5,259 bases of DNA from Chloroflexota bacterium (GCA_021796155.1 JAJYOO010000212.1:1-5259), one strand, 5' to 3'; numbered from the stretch's first letter, positions 1-5,259 are shown. The notes: generated by a model from the sequence alone, not told the origin. Program-made: numbers and translations.

Positions 1-7
1 AGTTATC

Positions 8-121
8 ATGAAAGTATCACCTTCGGTTCGCAAGAGATGTGCCAAGTGCCGTGTTGTTCGGCGCAAGGGCATGGTCTACATCATTTGTGAAAATCCAAAA
101 CATAAACAGCGACAGGGTTAG
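8..121 (+). CDS. rpmJ: 50S ribosomal protein L36, zinc-ribbon form
   Basis: A 37-residue ORF starts at ATG 8 and ends at TAG 119-121; it is too short for most ORF callers. It matches L36 (usually 37-38 aa), the smallest protein of the 50S subunit, which sits on 23S rRNA. The sequence opens [14 protein letters not shown] and carries the zinc-ribbon ligands C11, C14, C27 and H32 (C-x2-C-x12-C-x4-H), so this is the zinc-binding form rather than the cysteine-free paralogue many bacteria also carry. The C-terminus (NPKHKQRQG) is typical. Its place directly before rpsM, with an 8-nt gap, is the standard order after secY-adk-map-infA, which presumably lie to the left of the window. Only 7 nt are visible upstream, so its ribosome binding site cannot be judged. 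Confidence 0.97.
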   Translation: MKVSPSVRKRCAKCRVVRRKGMVYIICENPKHKQRQG

Positions 122-129
122 CATCAGCT

Positions 130-516
130 ATGGCGAGAATTGAAGGCGTTGACCTGCCCCGCAATAAGCGGGCTGAAGTGGGCTTGACCTATTTGTTCGG
201 CGTCGGCCCGACGCGTTCGCGTGAGATTTTGGCTGCAACTAAGATCAGTCCTGATACTCGTATCAAGGACCTGACCGAGGCCGAGGTTGCCGCGATCCGC
301 GAATTTATTTCGAAGAATTATAAAGTGGAAGGCGATCTGCGCCGTGAGCAGCAGATGAACATTAAGCGCCTGATCGAGATCGGCTCTTATCGCGGTCTGC
401 GTCACCGCCGCAATCTGCCTGTTCACGGACAGCGTACCCGTACCAATTCACGTACCCGCAAAGGTACCAAGAAGACTGTTGCCGGGCGCGGACGCCGTCG
501 CGGCGCGAAGAAGTAA
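130..516 (+). CDS. rpsM: 30S ribosomal protein S13
   Basis: The 128-residue product is S13, a protein of the 30S head that contacts the P-site tRNA and forms intersubunit bridges with 23S rRNA and L5. Visible family features are the N-terminal [10 protein letters not shown], the helix-two-turns-helix region (about residues 14-60, with the GVGPTRS turn at 25-30), the conserved block [19 protein letters not shown] at 88-106, and a very basic tail (residues 107-128) ending GRRRGAKK, which in known ribosomes reaches towards the tRNA. The start ATG lies 8 nt after the rpmJ stop, with only a weak AGGG-like site inside the end of rpmJ, so translational coupling is likely. That gap is too short to hold the S4-binding pseudoknot leader found upstream of rpsM in enterobacteria. 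Confidence 0.99.
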   Translation: MARIEGVDLPRNKRAEVGLTYLFGVGPTRSREILAATKISPDTRIKDLTEAEVAAIREFISKNYKVEGDLRREQQMNIKRLIEIGSYRGLRHRRNLPVHGQRTRTNSRTRKGTKKTVAGRGRRRGAKK

Positions 517-534
517 TTCAGGAGTTGATGTAAT

Positions 535-939
535 ATGGCTCAAAGTGTACGCTCCGCGCGCCGCACCACCGGCGCCAAAAAAGGAAAACGCAACCTGTCC
601 TCCGGGCAGGTGCATATTTTTGCGTCTTTCAATAATACAATTGTGACGGTAACAGACTCAGAAGGCAACACGGTTTCCTGGGGTTCTGCCGGTTCGGCTG
701 GTTTCAAGGGTTCTCGCAAGAGCACTCCTTTTGCCGCTCGTCTGGCGGCGGAACAGGCTCTCAAGGCCGCCCAGACCCTCGGTATTCAGGAAGTGGACTT
801 GTTCATCAAAGGTCCCGGTCCCGGACGCGAGAACGCCATCCGTGCCGTTCAGTCCATGGGAATGAAGGTTCGTTCCATTTCTGATATTACGCCGGTTCCA
901 CATAACGGTTGTCGGCCTCCCAAAAAGCGCCGCGTGTAA
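535..939 (+). CDS. rpsK: 30S ribosomal protein S11
   Basis: The 134-residue product is S11, a protein of the 30S platform close to the E site and the Shine-Dalgarno/anti-Shine-Dalgarno helix. Conserved elements are [18 protein letters not shown] (residues 24-41), [18 protein letters not shown] (51-68), the [10 protein letters not shown] loop (91-100), and the C-terminal [13 protein letters not shown] (122-134). The Asn-Gly pair at 124-125 corresponds to the site reported to become isoaspartate in E. coli S11; whether that happens here is not visible. A short variable basic N-terminus (residues 1-22) precedes the core. A clear AGGAG at 520-524 sits 10 nt before the ATG. It lies between rpsM and rpsD with gaps of 18 and 21 nt, the usual order. 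Nothing about it is odd. Confidence 0.99.
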   Translation: MAQSVRSARRTTGAKKGKRNLSSGQVHIFASFNNTIVTVTDSEGNTVSWGSAGSAGFKGSRKSTPFAARLAAEQALKAAQTLGIQEVDLFIKGPGPGRENAIRAVQSMGMKVRSISDITPVPHNGCRPPKKRRV

Positions 940-960
940 TTTAGTTGAGGTAGTAGACAT

Positions 961-1614
961 ATGGCAAAAACACTTAGCCCGGTTTGCAAACTTTGCCGGC
1001 GTGAAGGCGAAAAATTATATTTAAAAGGCGAACGCTGTTTTACTGCGAAATGCGCGTTCGAGAAGCGCAGTTATGCCCCAGGCCAGCACGGTAAAACGTC
1101 CGGCAGGGGTGGAAACGCCTCTCGCACCGGTCAATCGGACTTTGCCCGTCAGTTGCGCGCCAAGCAAAAAGCTCGCCGTGTATATGGCGTGTTGGAACGT
1201 CAGTTCCGCCGCTATTATGAGACGGCGCTTGGCCGCCGCGGTCTGACCGGTTTGAATCTTCTTCAGATTCTTGAATCCCGTCTCGACAATGTTGTTTTCC
1301 GCATGGGATTTGCATCCAGCCGTTCACAGGCACGCCTGCTCGTGACGCACGGCCATTTCACTGTCAACGGACGCCGCAACGATGTTCCTTCCACACTTTT
1401 GAAGGAAGGCGATGAAGTCTCCATTCGTGAAGGCTCCGCCAAGTTGACTTATTTCAAAGAGCTGCCTGCTTATTTTGAAAAGCGCACCTCTCCCGCCTGG
1501 CTTAACCGCGATGCCAAGAAAATGGCTGGATCGGTTTCCCGTTTCCCAGAGCGCATGGAGATTGACGGCACTCTGAACGAACAGCTAATCGTTGAGTATT
1601 ATTCTCGCCGTTAG
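961..1614 (+). CDS. rpsD: 30S ribosomal protein S4, zinc-binding form
   Basis: The 217-residue product is S4, a primary binder of the 16S rRNA 5' domain that nucleates 30S assembly; in several bacteria it also represses its own mRNA. The N-terminal arm carries C9, C12, C26 and C31 (C-x2-C-x13-C-x4-C), the same spacing as zinc-containing S4 of Thermus. The S4 RNA-binding fold spans about residues 106-168 and includes [10 protein letters not shown] and [18 protein letters not shown]. The C-terminus LIVEYYSRR is canonical. At 217 aa it is slightly longer than E. coli S4 (206). The ATG has a GAGG at 947-950, 10 nt upstream. The gap that follows, before rpoA, contains a hairpin, which is a reasonable place to look for S4-linked control. 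Confidence 0.99.
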   Translation: MAKTLSPVCKLCRREGEKLYLKGERCFTAKCAFEKRSYAPGQHGKTSGRGGNASRTGQSDFARQLRAKQKARRVYGVLERQFRRYYETALGRRGLTGLNLLQILESRLDNVVFRMGFASSRSQARLLVTHGHFTVNGRRNDVPSTLLKEGDEVSIREGSAKLTYFKELPAYFEKRTSPAWLNRDAKKMAGSVSRFPERMEIDGTLNEQLIVEYYSRR

Positions 1615-1624
1615 TTCTTTGGCT

Positions 1625-1666
1625 GCGTTGGGATGATGGGCGGGCGACCATCCTTCATCCAAACGC
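1625..1666 (+). promoter_or_regulatory. Imperfect hairpin in the rpsD-rpoA leader
   Basis: Arms 1625-1636 (GCGTTGGGATGA) and 1655-1666 (TCATCCAAACGC) pair over 12 positions with one G-A mismatch (1630/1661). The 18-nt loop contains a further small TGG/CCA pairing and, at 1651-1654, TCCT. That TCCT is complementary (three Watson-Crick pairs and one G-T wobble) to AGGG at 1680-1683 in the rpoA ribosome binding site, so a pseudoknot masking the site is conceivable. There is no T-run after the hairpin, so it is not a classical intrinsic terminator. Its role (attenuation, RNA processing or S4 feedback) is inferred; the base pairing itself is directly visible. Confidence 0.5.
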
Positions 1667-1679
1667 GTTCTTCTTAGAA

Positions 1680-1685
1680 AGGGAG
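1680..1685 (+). promoter_or_regulatory. Ribosome binding site that fixes the rpoA GTG start
   Basis: AGGGAG lies 8 nt before GTG 1694, which is ideal spacing. The next in-frame ATG (1712) would be 26 nt away, so the site favours the GTG start. Confidence 0.8.
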
Positions 1686-1693
1686 AGTGAACC

Positions 1694-2662
1694 GTGACGG
1701 GTATCTCAAACATGGTCATGCCGAAGATCGAGCGCGAAGCTGAAGCTCGGAATTACGGCAAATTTGTTATCAGCCCTCTGGAGCGCGGATATGGCGCGAC
1801 CTTGGGAAATGCTTTACGCCGCGTACTGCTGTCATCGCTTGACGGCGCAGCGGTCACTTCCATCCGCATTGGGGATGTGTTGCATGAGTTCAGCGACATC
1901 CCCGGCGTGCGCGAGGATGTGATTCAGTTAACTTTACAGATCAAACAGATCCGCCTCAAGCTGGACGGCGTGGACAGCACCCGCATGAATTTGCAGGTGC
2001 GCGGCGAAGGCACGGTTACTGCCGCCGACATCGTTCCATCTGCCGAAGTGGAGATCGTCAATCCCGATCTCTATCTTTTCACTGTGGACAATCCGAAGAC
2101 CAAACTCGATATTGAGTTTACGGTGGAGCGCGGCCGCGGTTATTCCCCGGCCAATGAACGCAGCGGACACATGCCCATCGGCGAACTTCCGGTGGACGCT
2201 ATTTACAGCCCGGTCAAGCGCGTCAATTGGGAAGTGACCTCGGCTCGTGTTGGACAAAGCACTGGCTATGACAAGCTTACCCTTGAGATTTGGACTGACG
2301 GCACGATCTCTCCTGAACGCGCCTTGAGCACCTCTGCCAAACTGATCATTGACCACCTGCGTTTCATCGCCGGAGTTAATGAAGAGACCTTGACAGTCGT
2401 GACCGATCGCGAAATAGGCGGAAGCCGGTTGTCCAGCGAAATGGCTGAGACCCCGGTCGAGGCTCTCGATCTTTCTGTGCGTGTTTTCAACTCGCTCAAG
2501 CGCACAGGTATTACAACCGTCGGCGATGTGCTCGACCTGCTCGAAAAGGGCGAGACCGCGGTGATGTCCATCCGCAACTTCGGTGAGAAGAGCCTCGATG
2601 AATTGCGCCAGAAAATGCAGGAAAAGGGCTTCCTGAAAGACGAAACGAAAACTCCGGAGTAA
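1694..2662 (+). CDS. rpoA: DNA-directed RNA polymerase subunit alpha
   Basis: The 322-residue product is RNA polymerase alpha, whose dimer nucleates beta and beta' assembly. The N-terminal domain (about residues 1-232) has the dimerisation/assembly block GYGATLGNALRRVLLSS (32-48), where R43 corresponds to E. coli R45. Further N-domain hallmarks are VNPDLYL (122-128), the RGRGY region (146-150) and PVKRVNWEV (173-181). A linker of about 20 residues leads to the C-terminal domain (about 253-313), made of helix-hairpin-helix elements. It retains the UP-element and activator-contact residues: R263, N266, N295, G297 and K299, equivalent to E. coli R265, N268, N294, G296 and K298. GTG is the start because AGGGAG is well placed. 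It follows rpsD after a 79-nt structured gap and is followed by rplQ after 7 nt, the normal order. Confidence 0.99.
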   Translation: MTGISNMVMPKIEREAEARNYGKFVISPLERGYGATLGNALRRVLLSSLDGAAVTSIRIGDVLHEFSDIPGVREDVIQLTLQIKQIRLKLDGVDSTRMNLQVRGEGTVTAADIVPSAEVEIVNPDLYLFTVDNPKTKLDIEFTVERGRGYSPANERSGHMPIGELPVDAIYSPVKRVNWEVTSARVGQSTGYDKLTLEIWTDGTISPERALSTSAKLIIDHLRFIAGVNEETLTVVTDREIGGSRLSSEMAETPVEALDLSVRVFNSLKRTGITTVGDVLDLLEKGETAVMSIRNFGEKSLDELRQKMQEKGFLKDETKTPE

Positions 2663-2669
2663 TTGAGAG

Positions 2670-3047
2670 ATGCGACATAATGTAGCAGGATATAAACTTG
2701 GACGCAGCACAGGCGCACGCACCGCGTTGCGTCGCAACTTGATCAAGCAATTCTTCACCCACGAGCGGATTCAAACCACCAAGGCCAAAGCGGCCGCCAT
2801 TCGCGGTGAAGCTGAACATATCATTACCATCGCGCGCAACAGCGCCAACGGCAGTGATTCAGAAAAAGTGGCAGCGCGTCGTTTGGTTGTTTCCAAACTT
2901 GGCGACAATCAACTCATCAAGCGCGTGTTCGATGATATTGCCCCGCGCTTCGCGACCCGCCCCGGCGGTTACACGCGCGTGACGAAACTTGGCCCGCGCC
3001 TCGGCGATTCGGCTGAGATGGTGATCCTTGAGTTGGTCGAAGAGTAA
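2670..3047 (+). CDS. rplQ: 50S ribosomal protein L17
   Basis: The 125-residue product is L17, a 50S protein near the exit of the peptide tunnel. Family marks are the N-terminal MRHNVAGYKLGR and RTALRRNL (17-24), the KAKAAAIRGEAEHII segment (38-52), and the strongly conserved C-terminal RPGGYTRVTKLGPRLGDSA (97-115) followed by EMVILELV. The length fits the short bacterial form, without the C-terminal extension seen in some actinobacteria. It starts 7 nt after rpoA; a GGAG inside the end of rpoA (2656-2659) is 10 nt before the ATG, so its translation is probably coupled to rpoA. Codon use and composition resemble its neighbours. Confidence 0.99.
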   Translation: MRHNVAGYKLGRSTGARTALRRNLIKQFFTHERIQTTKAKAAAIRGEAEHIITIARNSANGSDSEKVAARRLVVSKLGDNQLIKRVFDDIAPRFATRPGGYTRVTKLGPRLGDSAEMVILELVEE

Positions 3048-3053
3048 GAAGCA

Positions 3054-3109
3054 GTTAGCGGTTGGCAATTAGCATTTAGCCAAAAGCTAATTGCTGAAAG
3101 CTTAACGCC
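3054..3109. repeat. Inverted array of 7-nt units (core TTAGC) forming a hairpin
   Basis: The gap between rplQ and truA is nearly all one structure. On the + strand four heptads follow each other in phase: GTTAGCG (3054), GTTGGCA (3061), ATTAGCA (3068), TTTAGCC (3075). On the opposite strand, reading back from 3109, come GGCGTTA/AGC-type units including GCAATTAGC (complement of 3086-3094). Arms 3065-3073 and 3086-3094 pair perfectly for 9 bp around a 12-nt loop. The stem extends outward through three more pairs (two of them wobble) and GTTAGC (3054-3059) against GCTTAAC (3100-3106) with one bulge. No T-run follows, so an intrinsic terminator is unlikely. No target duplication or ORF was seen. 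Confidence 0.75.
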
Positions 3110-3112
3110 AAC

Positions 3113-3877
3113 ATGGCACGTTACAAACTCATCCTTGCTTACGACGGCACGGCATTCTCTGGAAGCCAGCGGCAGGCAAAACATCGGACGGTGCAGGGCG
3201 AACTTGAAACAACCCTGCGCAGACTCGACTGGCCGGGTCGTTCTGTGACTTTGGCCGGGCGCACCGACACAGGCGTTCACGCCTCGGGACAGGTGGCCTC
3301 GTTCGATCTCGAATGGGCGCACAGCCTCGATAAATTGCGTGACGCCCTGAACGCCGGGTTGCCCGCTGATGTGGCGACCAGTAAAGTGGAAATTGCAGAT
3401 GCGAATTTCCATCCGCGTTTCGATGCGACCTCACGCTGTTATCATTACCGCCTTTTCTGTGGAAACGTGCGCGATCCATTGCGGACGAAAACTGCCTGGC
3501 GGGTTTGGCCTGCGATCGATGGCGATGCACTTGTCGAAACCGCCAAAGTTTTTTTAGGCCGTCACGATTTTGCGGCCTTCGGCTCGCCGCCACGCGAAGA
3601 AAGCTCAACGACGCGGACGGTGATGCTGTCCGAGTGGAAAAAGGCCGGTGACGAGTGGCAGTTTCAGGTCCGGGCTGATGCGTTTTTATATCGCATGGTG
3701 CGGAGACTGGTTTACGTTCAGGTGGCCGTAGCGCAAGGAAGATGTTCTAAAGAGATTGTGGTCAAAGCTTTGGAAAAGCCACAGTTCGAAGTGGTAGGAG
3801 CAAGCCTTACCAAAAATGAAATTCCTGCGGGCCTGGCGCCCGCGCATGGATTGACTCTCGTCGAAGTGACCTATTGA
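3113..3877 (+). CDS. truA: tRNA pseudouridine(38-40) synthase TruA
   Basis: The 254-residue product is TruA, which converts uridines 38-40 in the anticodon arm of many tRNAs to pseudouridine. The catalytic aspartate is D52 in LAGRTDTGVHASGQVA (48-63), equivalent to E. coli D60. Other family motifs are YDGTAFSGSQRQ (10-21), the NFHPRFDATSR segment with tyrosines Y110/Y112 that provide the active-site tyrosine, HDFAAFGSP (151-159), FLYRMVRRLV (191-200), and the C-terminal APAHGLTLVEV (242-252). After FLYRMVRRLV the residue is Y201, where many family members have glycine; this may be a lineage variant. The length is normal for the family. No good Shine-Dalgarno precedes ATG 3113, which instead follows the heptad hairpin directly. 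truA after rplQ and before rplM-rpsI is a common bacterial order. Confidence 0.97.
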   Translation: MARYKLILAYDGTAFSGSQRQAKHRTVQGELETTLRRLDWPGRSVTLAGRTDTGVHASGQVASFDLEWAHSLDKLRDALNAGLPADVATSKVEIADANFHPRFDATSRCYHYRLFCGNVRDPLRTKTAWRVWPAIDGDALVETAKVFLGRHDFAAFGSPPREESSTTRTVMLSEWKKAGDEWQFQVRADAFLYRMVRRLVYVQVAVAQGRCSKEIVVKALEKPQFEVVGASLTKNEIPAGLAPAHGLTLVEVTY

Positions 3878-3897
3878 GTCGTCCGAGTAAATAAGAC

Positions 3898-3901
3898 GGA
3901 G
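3898..3901 (+). promoter_or_regulatory. Ribosome binding site that supports the rplM GTG start
   Basis: GGAG lies 7 nt before GTG 3909. The first downstream in-frame ATG is codon 51, which would remove conserved L13 sequence, so GTG is the start. Confidence 0.8.
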
Positions 3902-3908
3902 AACCTAA

Positions 3909-4349
3909 GTGTATAAAAGTTATTATCCGAAATCCAGCGAGATAGATCGCAAGTGGTTCGTGGTGGATGCCGACGGCCAGACTTTGGGCCGCCTGGCGAC
4001 ACGCATTGCCCACGTTCTGTTGGGCAAACACAAACCAACTTTTACACCCGGCGTGGAAATGGGTGATTACGTGGTGGTTGTCAATGCCGAGCGCGTGACC
4101 GCGACCGGCACCAAGACCAGTTCGAAGATGGACACCAAAACCTATAACCATCATTCAGGTTATCCCGGTGGTTTGAAGACCGTCACTCTCGGACATCAAT
4201 TGGAGCGACACCCGGAGCGCGTGCTGCAGGCTGCTGTGTGGGGCATGTTGCCGCACAATAAAATGGGCCACGCTTTGCTCAAGCGTTTGAAGGTTTATGC
4301 CGGGCCCAATCATCCGCACGGTATTCAAAGCCCCGAGCAGATGAAGTAG
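3909..4349 (+). CDS. rplM: 50S ribosomal protein L13
   Basis: The 146-residue product is L13, an early-assembling 50S protein that binds 23S rRNA. Conserved elements are KWFVVDADGQTLGRLAT (15-31), LLGKHKPTFTP (37-47), GDYVVVVNAERV (52-63), HHSGYPGGLK (81-90), and WGMLPHNKMGHALLKRLKVY (111-130) leading to AGPNHPHGIQSPE (131-143). The length is normal. It starts at GTG with a GGAG at 3898-3901 and lies 31 nt after truA, with no convincing terminator or promoter in that gap, so it is probably cotranscribed. It is paired with rpsI 16 nt downstream, the near-universal rplM-rpsI arrangement. Confidence 0.99.
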   Translation: MYKSYYPKSSEIDRKWFVVDADGQTLGRLATRIAHVLLGKHKPTFTPGVEMGDYVVVVNAERVTATGTKTSSKMDTKTYNHHSGYPGGLKTVTLGHQLERHPERVLQAAVWGMLPHNKMGHALLKRLKVYAGPNHPHGIQSPEQMK

Positions 4350-4365
4350 AAAGGAAAGAGACCTC

Positions 4366-4761
4366 ATGGCTGTTCAATATTACGAAGGTATTGGCCGACG
4401 CAAGGAAAGCACTGCCCGCGTTCGCCTGATGAGCGGAAGCGGCAGGTTCATGGTCAACGAGAAGGAAGCCGCGGCTTTCTTCACCCGCATGGGCGACATG
4501 AACGATATTCTGCTGGCATTCAAGGCGACTGGCCAGGATGCCGCCAAGTATGACGTGACCGTTGTGGTCAATGGCGGCGGCGTGACTGGTCAGACCGATG
4601 CGGTCAAGCTTGGCTTGGCGCGTGCGCTGGTCAAGATCAACGCTGACTGGACTTCGTCCCTGCGCAAATTCGGTTTGATGACTCGTGACGCGCGCGCGAA
4701 AGAGCGCAAGAAACCAGGCCTCAAGAAAGCCCGCAAGGCGCCGACTTACACCAAGCGTTAG
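4366..4761 (+). CDS. rpsI: 30S ribosomal protein S9
   Basis: The 131-residue product is S9 of the 30S head, whose C-terminal tail reaches the anticodon stem of P-site tRNA. Conserved features are YEGIGRRKESTARVRL (6-21), VNGGGVTGQTDAVKLGLARA (68-87), TRDARAKERKKPGLKKARKA (106-125), and the terminal YTKR (128-131), with the invariant-type Lys-Arg end intact. The ATG has AAGGA at 4351-4355, 10 nt upstream. It follows rplM by 16 nt and is the last ribosomal gene here. Downstream lies a 91-nt gap dominated by a long hairpin that may mark the end of the operon. Nothing about the protein itself is unusual. Confidence 0.99.
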   Translation: MAVQYYEGIGRRKESTARVRLMSGSGRFMVNEKEAAAFFTRMGDMNDILLAFKATGQDAAKYDVTVVVNGGGVTGQTDAVKLGLARALVKINADWTSSLRKFGLMTRDARAKERKKPGLKKARKAPTYTKR

Positions 4762-4775
4762 TTTTACGAAGATAA

Positions 4776-4839
4776 ACGTAATGCGTGATTCGTAATGCGT
4801 AAGTTCTCTTACGTGGTACGTTTTACGCATTATGCGTTT
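4776..4839. repeat. Inverted array of 7-nt units (core CGTAA) forming a long hairpin
   Basis: Four in-phase heptads run ACGTAAT (4776), GCGTGAT (4783), TCGTAAT (4790), GCGTAAG (4797). CGTAATGCGT occurs exactly twice, 14 nt apart (4777 and 4791). After a 4-nt loop (TTCT, 4804-4807) the complementary strand carries matching heptads (ACGTAAG, ACGTACC, GCGTAAA read from the minus strand). Pairing runs from 4803/4808 outward to about 4777/4834 with three mismatches and a few G-T wobbles, giving roughly 24 pairs out of 27. No T-run follows the stem, so rho-independent termination is not obvious, although the position at the end of the ribosomal operon would suit a 3'-end or barrier role. No ORF or mobile-element protein is present. 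Confidence 0.8.
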
Positions 4840-4842
4840 AAT

Positions 4843-4846
4843 GGAG
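4843..4846 (+). promoter_or_regulatory. Ribosome binding site of the last gene
   Basis: GGAG lies 6 nt before ATG 4853 and directly after the heptad hairpin, supporting this start for the partial gene. Confidence 0.75.
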
Positions 4847-4852
4847 AACACC

Positions 4853-5259
4853 ATGCCTGGAATAACCCTGCTCGGTCTCGGCCCCGGCGACCCAAACCAA
4901 TTAACGCGCGAAGCCTGGGACGTGCTTTCTTCGGCCGATGAAATTTATCTGCGCACGCGTCAACACCCGACCGTGGGCGGGCTGCCGTCTTCGATAAAAA
5001 TTCACTCGTTCGACGATCTCTACGAAGACGGTGAATCGTTCGATGAAGTTTATGCGTCCATCACGCAAAAGATATTGGAACTCGGACGCCGTTCTCAGGG
5101 CGTGATCTACGCCGTGCCCGGACATCCTTTTGTGGCCGAATCCGCCTGCCCGGAGATTGCCCGCCTCGCCCGGGACGAAGGGCTGGAGGTCCGCGTTGTG
5201 GAGGCCATTTCCTTCCTCGAGCCGACTTTTTCCGCCTCGGCCTCGACCCGTACCCGCGC
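4853..5259 (+). CDS. Partial YabN/MazG-type protein, methylase-like N-terminal domain
   Basis: The gene starts at ATG 4853 and runs off the right edge, so only about 135 codons are visible. The N-terminus ITLLGLGPGDPNQLTREAW (4-22) has the glycine-rich GLGPGDP loop of tetrapyrrole (SAM-dependent) methylases. YLRTRQHPTV (32-41) and YAVPGHPFVAES (86-97) are typical of the YabN-like subfamily, in which this domain is usually followed by a MazG nucleotide pyrophosphohydrolase domain. That second domain would lie beyond the window and is not seen. The true substrate of the methylase-like part is not known from this sequence. After SFLEPTF (120-126) this frame continues into a Ser/Thr/Ala/Arg-rich stretch that does not look like the family, while the expected LGLDPYPR lies in the -1 frame from 5236. 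The reading frame is therefore probably broken or shifted near 5227-5233. An ordinary methylase such as CobI is a less likely alternative. Confidence 0.85.
   Translation, partial: MPGITLLGLGPGDPNQLTREAWDVLSSADEIYLRTRQHPTVGGLPSSIKIHSFDDLYEDGESFDEVYASITQKILELGRRSQGVIYAVPGHPFVAESACPEIARLARDEGLEVRVVEAISFLEPTFSASASTRTR
5227..5231 (+). other. Apparent -1 frame change in a T5 run
   Basis: Five T residues (5227-5231) lie just after the codons for SFLEP. Up to this point the 4853 frame gives good family sequence. From 5230 the -1 frame gives FRLGLDPYPR to the window end, the expected continuation with the expected spacing of three residues between EPT and LGLDP. One missing T would restore a single frame. 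A homopolymer sequencing or assembly error is the simplest cause; a real mutation or slippage on T TTT is possible. Both frames stay open to 5259. Confidence 0.7.

Noticed and set aside
122..129. Enterobacterial-type S4-binding pseudoknot upstream of rpsM
   Set aside because: Only 8 nt separate rpmJ and rpsM and no nested pairing is seen there.
2390..2425. TTGACA at 2390-2395 as a -35 box inside rpoA
   Set aside because: At 17-nt spacing the -10 position reads roughly AATAGG, a poor match, and it falls in conserved coding sequence with no gene start nearby that needs it.
1934..2758. Long minus-strand ORF (274 codons) opposite rpoA
   Set aside because: It lies wholly opposite the well-supported rpoA and the start of rplQ, has no recognisable family and no ribosome binding context; it is a shadow of codon bias.
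3878..3908. Separate promoter for rplM in the truA-rplM gap
   Set aside because: TAAATA at 3888-3893 resembles a -10 box, but the only TTGA-like elements (3851 and 3874) are at the wrong spacing; cotranscription is simpler.
4776..4839. CRISPR array
   Set aside because: The units are 7 nt and contiguous with no spacers, and they invert about a central loop; this is a palindromic repeat, not a CRISPR.
3054..4839. Classical rho-independent terminators at the two heptad hairpins
   Set aside because: Neither stem is followed by a T-run and the stems are not GC-rich; termination there remains possible but is not supported by sequence.
4279..4854. Minus-strand ORF (191 codons) covering rpsI and the second hairpin
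   Set aside because: It is antisense to the conserved rplM end and rpsI and reads through the repeat array; no family resemblance.

Overview
The window is a bacterial ribosomal-protein and RNA polymerase alpha operon, all on the + strand: rpmJ, rpsM, rpsK, rpsD, rpoA, rplQ, truA, rplM, rpsI, and then the 5' part of a gene for a YabN/MazG-type protein with an N-terminal tetrapyrrole-methylase-like domain. The order rplQ-truA-rplM-rpsI directly after the alpha cluster, the zinc-binding forms of S4 and L36, a G+C content that looks to be in the mid-50s, and the protein style all suggest Chloroflexota, probably Anaerolineae. That assignment is an inference from gene order and familiarity; no alignment was run.

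Region by region: 8-1614 holds rpmJ-rpsM-rpsK-rpsD with gaps of 8-21 nt. A 79-nt gap (1615-1693) before rpoA contains a strong imperfect hairpin whose loop is complementary to the rpoA Shine-Dalgarno. rpoA and rplQ (1694-3047) are 7 nt apart. A 65-nt gap (3048-3112) before truA is almost wholly an inverted array of 7-nt units. truA, rplM and rpsI (3113-4761) follow with short gaps. A 91-nt gap (4762-4852) holds a second inverted array of 7-nt units with a different core motif, forming a long hairpin with a 4-nt loop. The last gene starts at 4853 and runs off the window.

The genes supply 30S proteins S13, S11, S4 and S9, 50S proteins L36, L17 and L13, the RNA polymerase alpha subunit that nucleates the core enzyme, and a tRNA pseudouridine synthase. 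Together they form a co-expressed translation/transcription unit. The final gene is probably a separate housekeeping function (a methylase-like domain, usually joined to a MazG nucleotide pyrophosphohydrolase) placed beyond the second hairpin.

Most of the window is ordinary and highly conserved. The parts worth a second look are the two heptad-built inverted repeats, the rpsD-rpoA leader structure, and an apparent -1 frame change in a T5 run near the right end, where the expected family sequence continues in another frame. I see no convincing evidence of a new multi-gene system.
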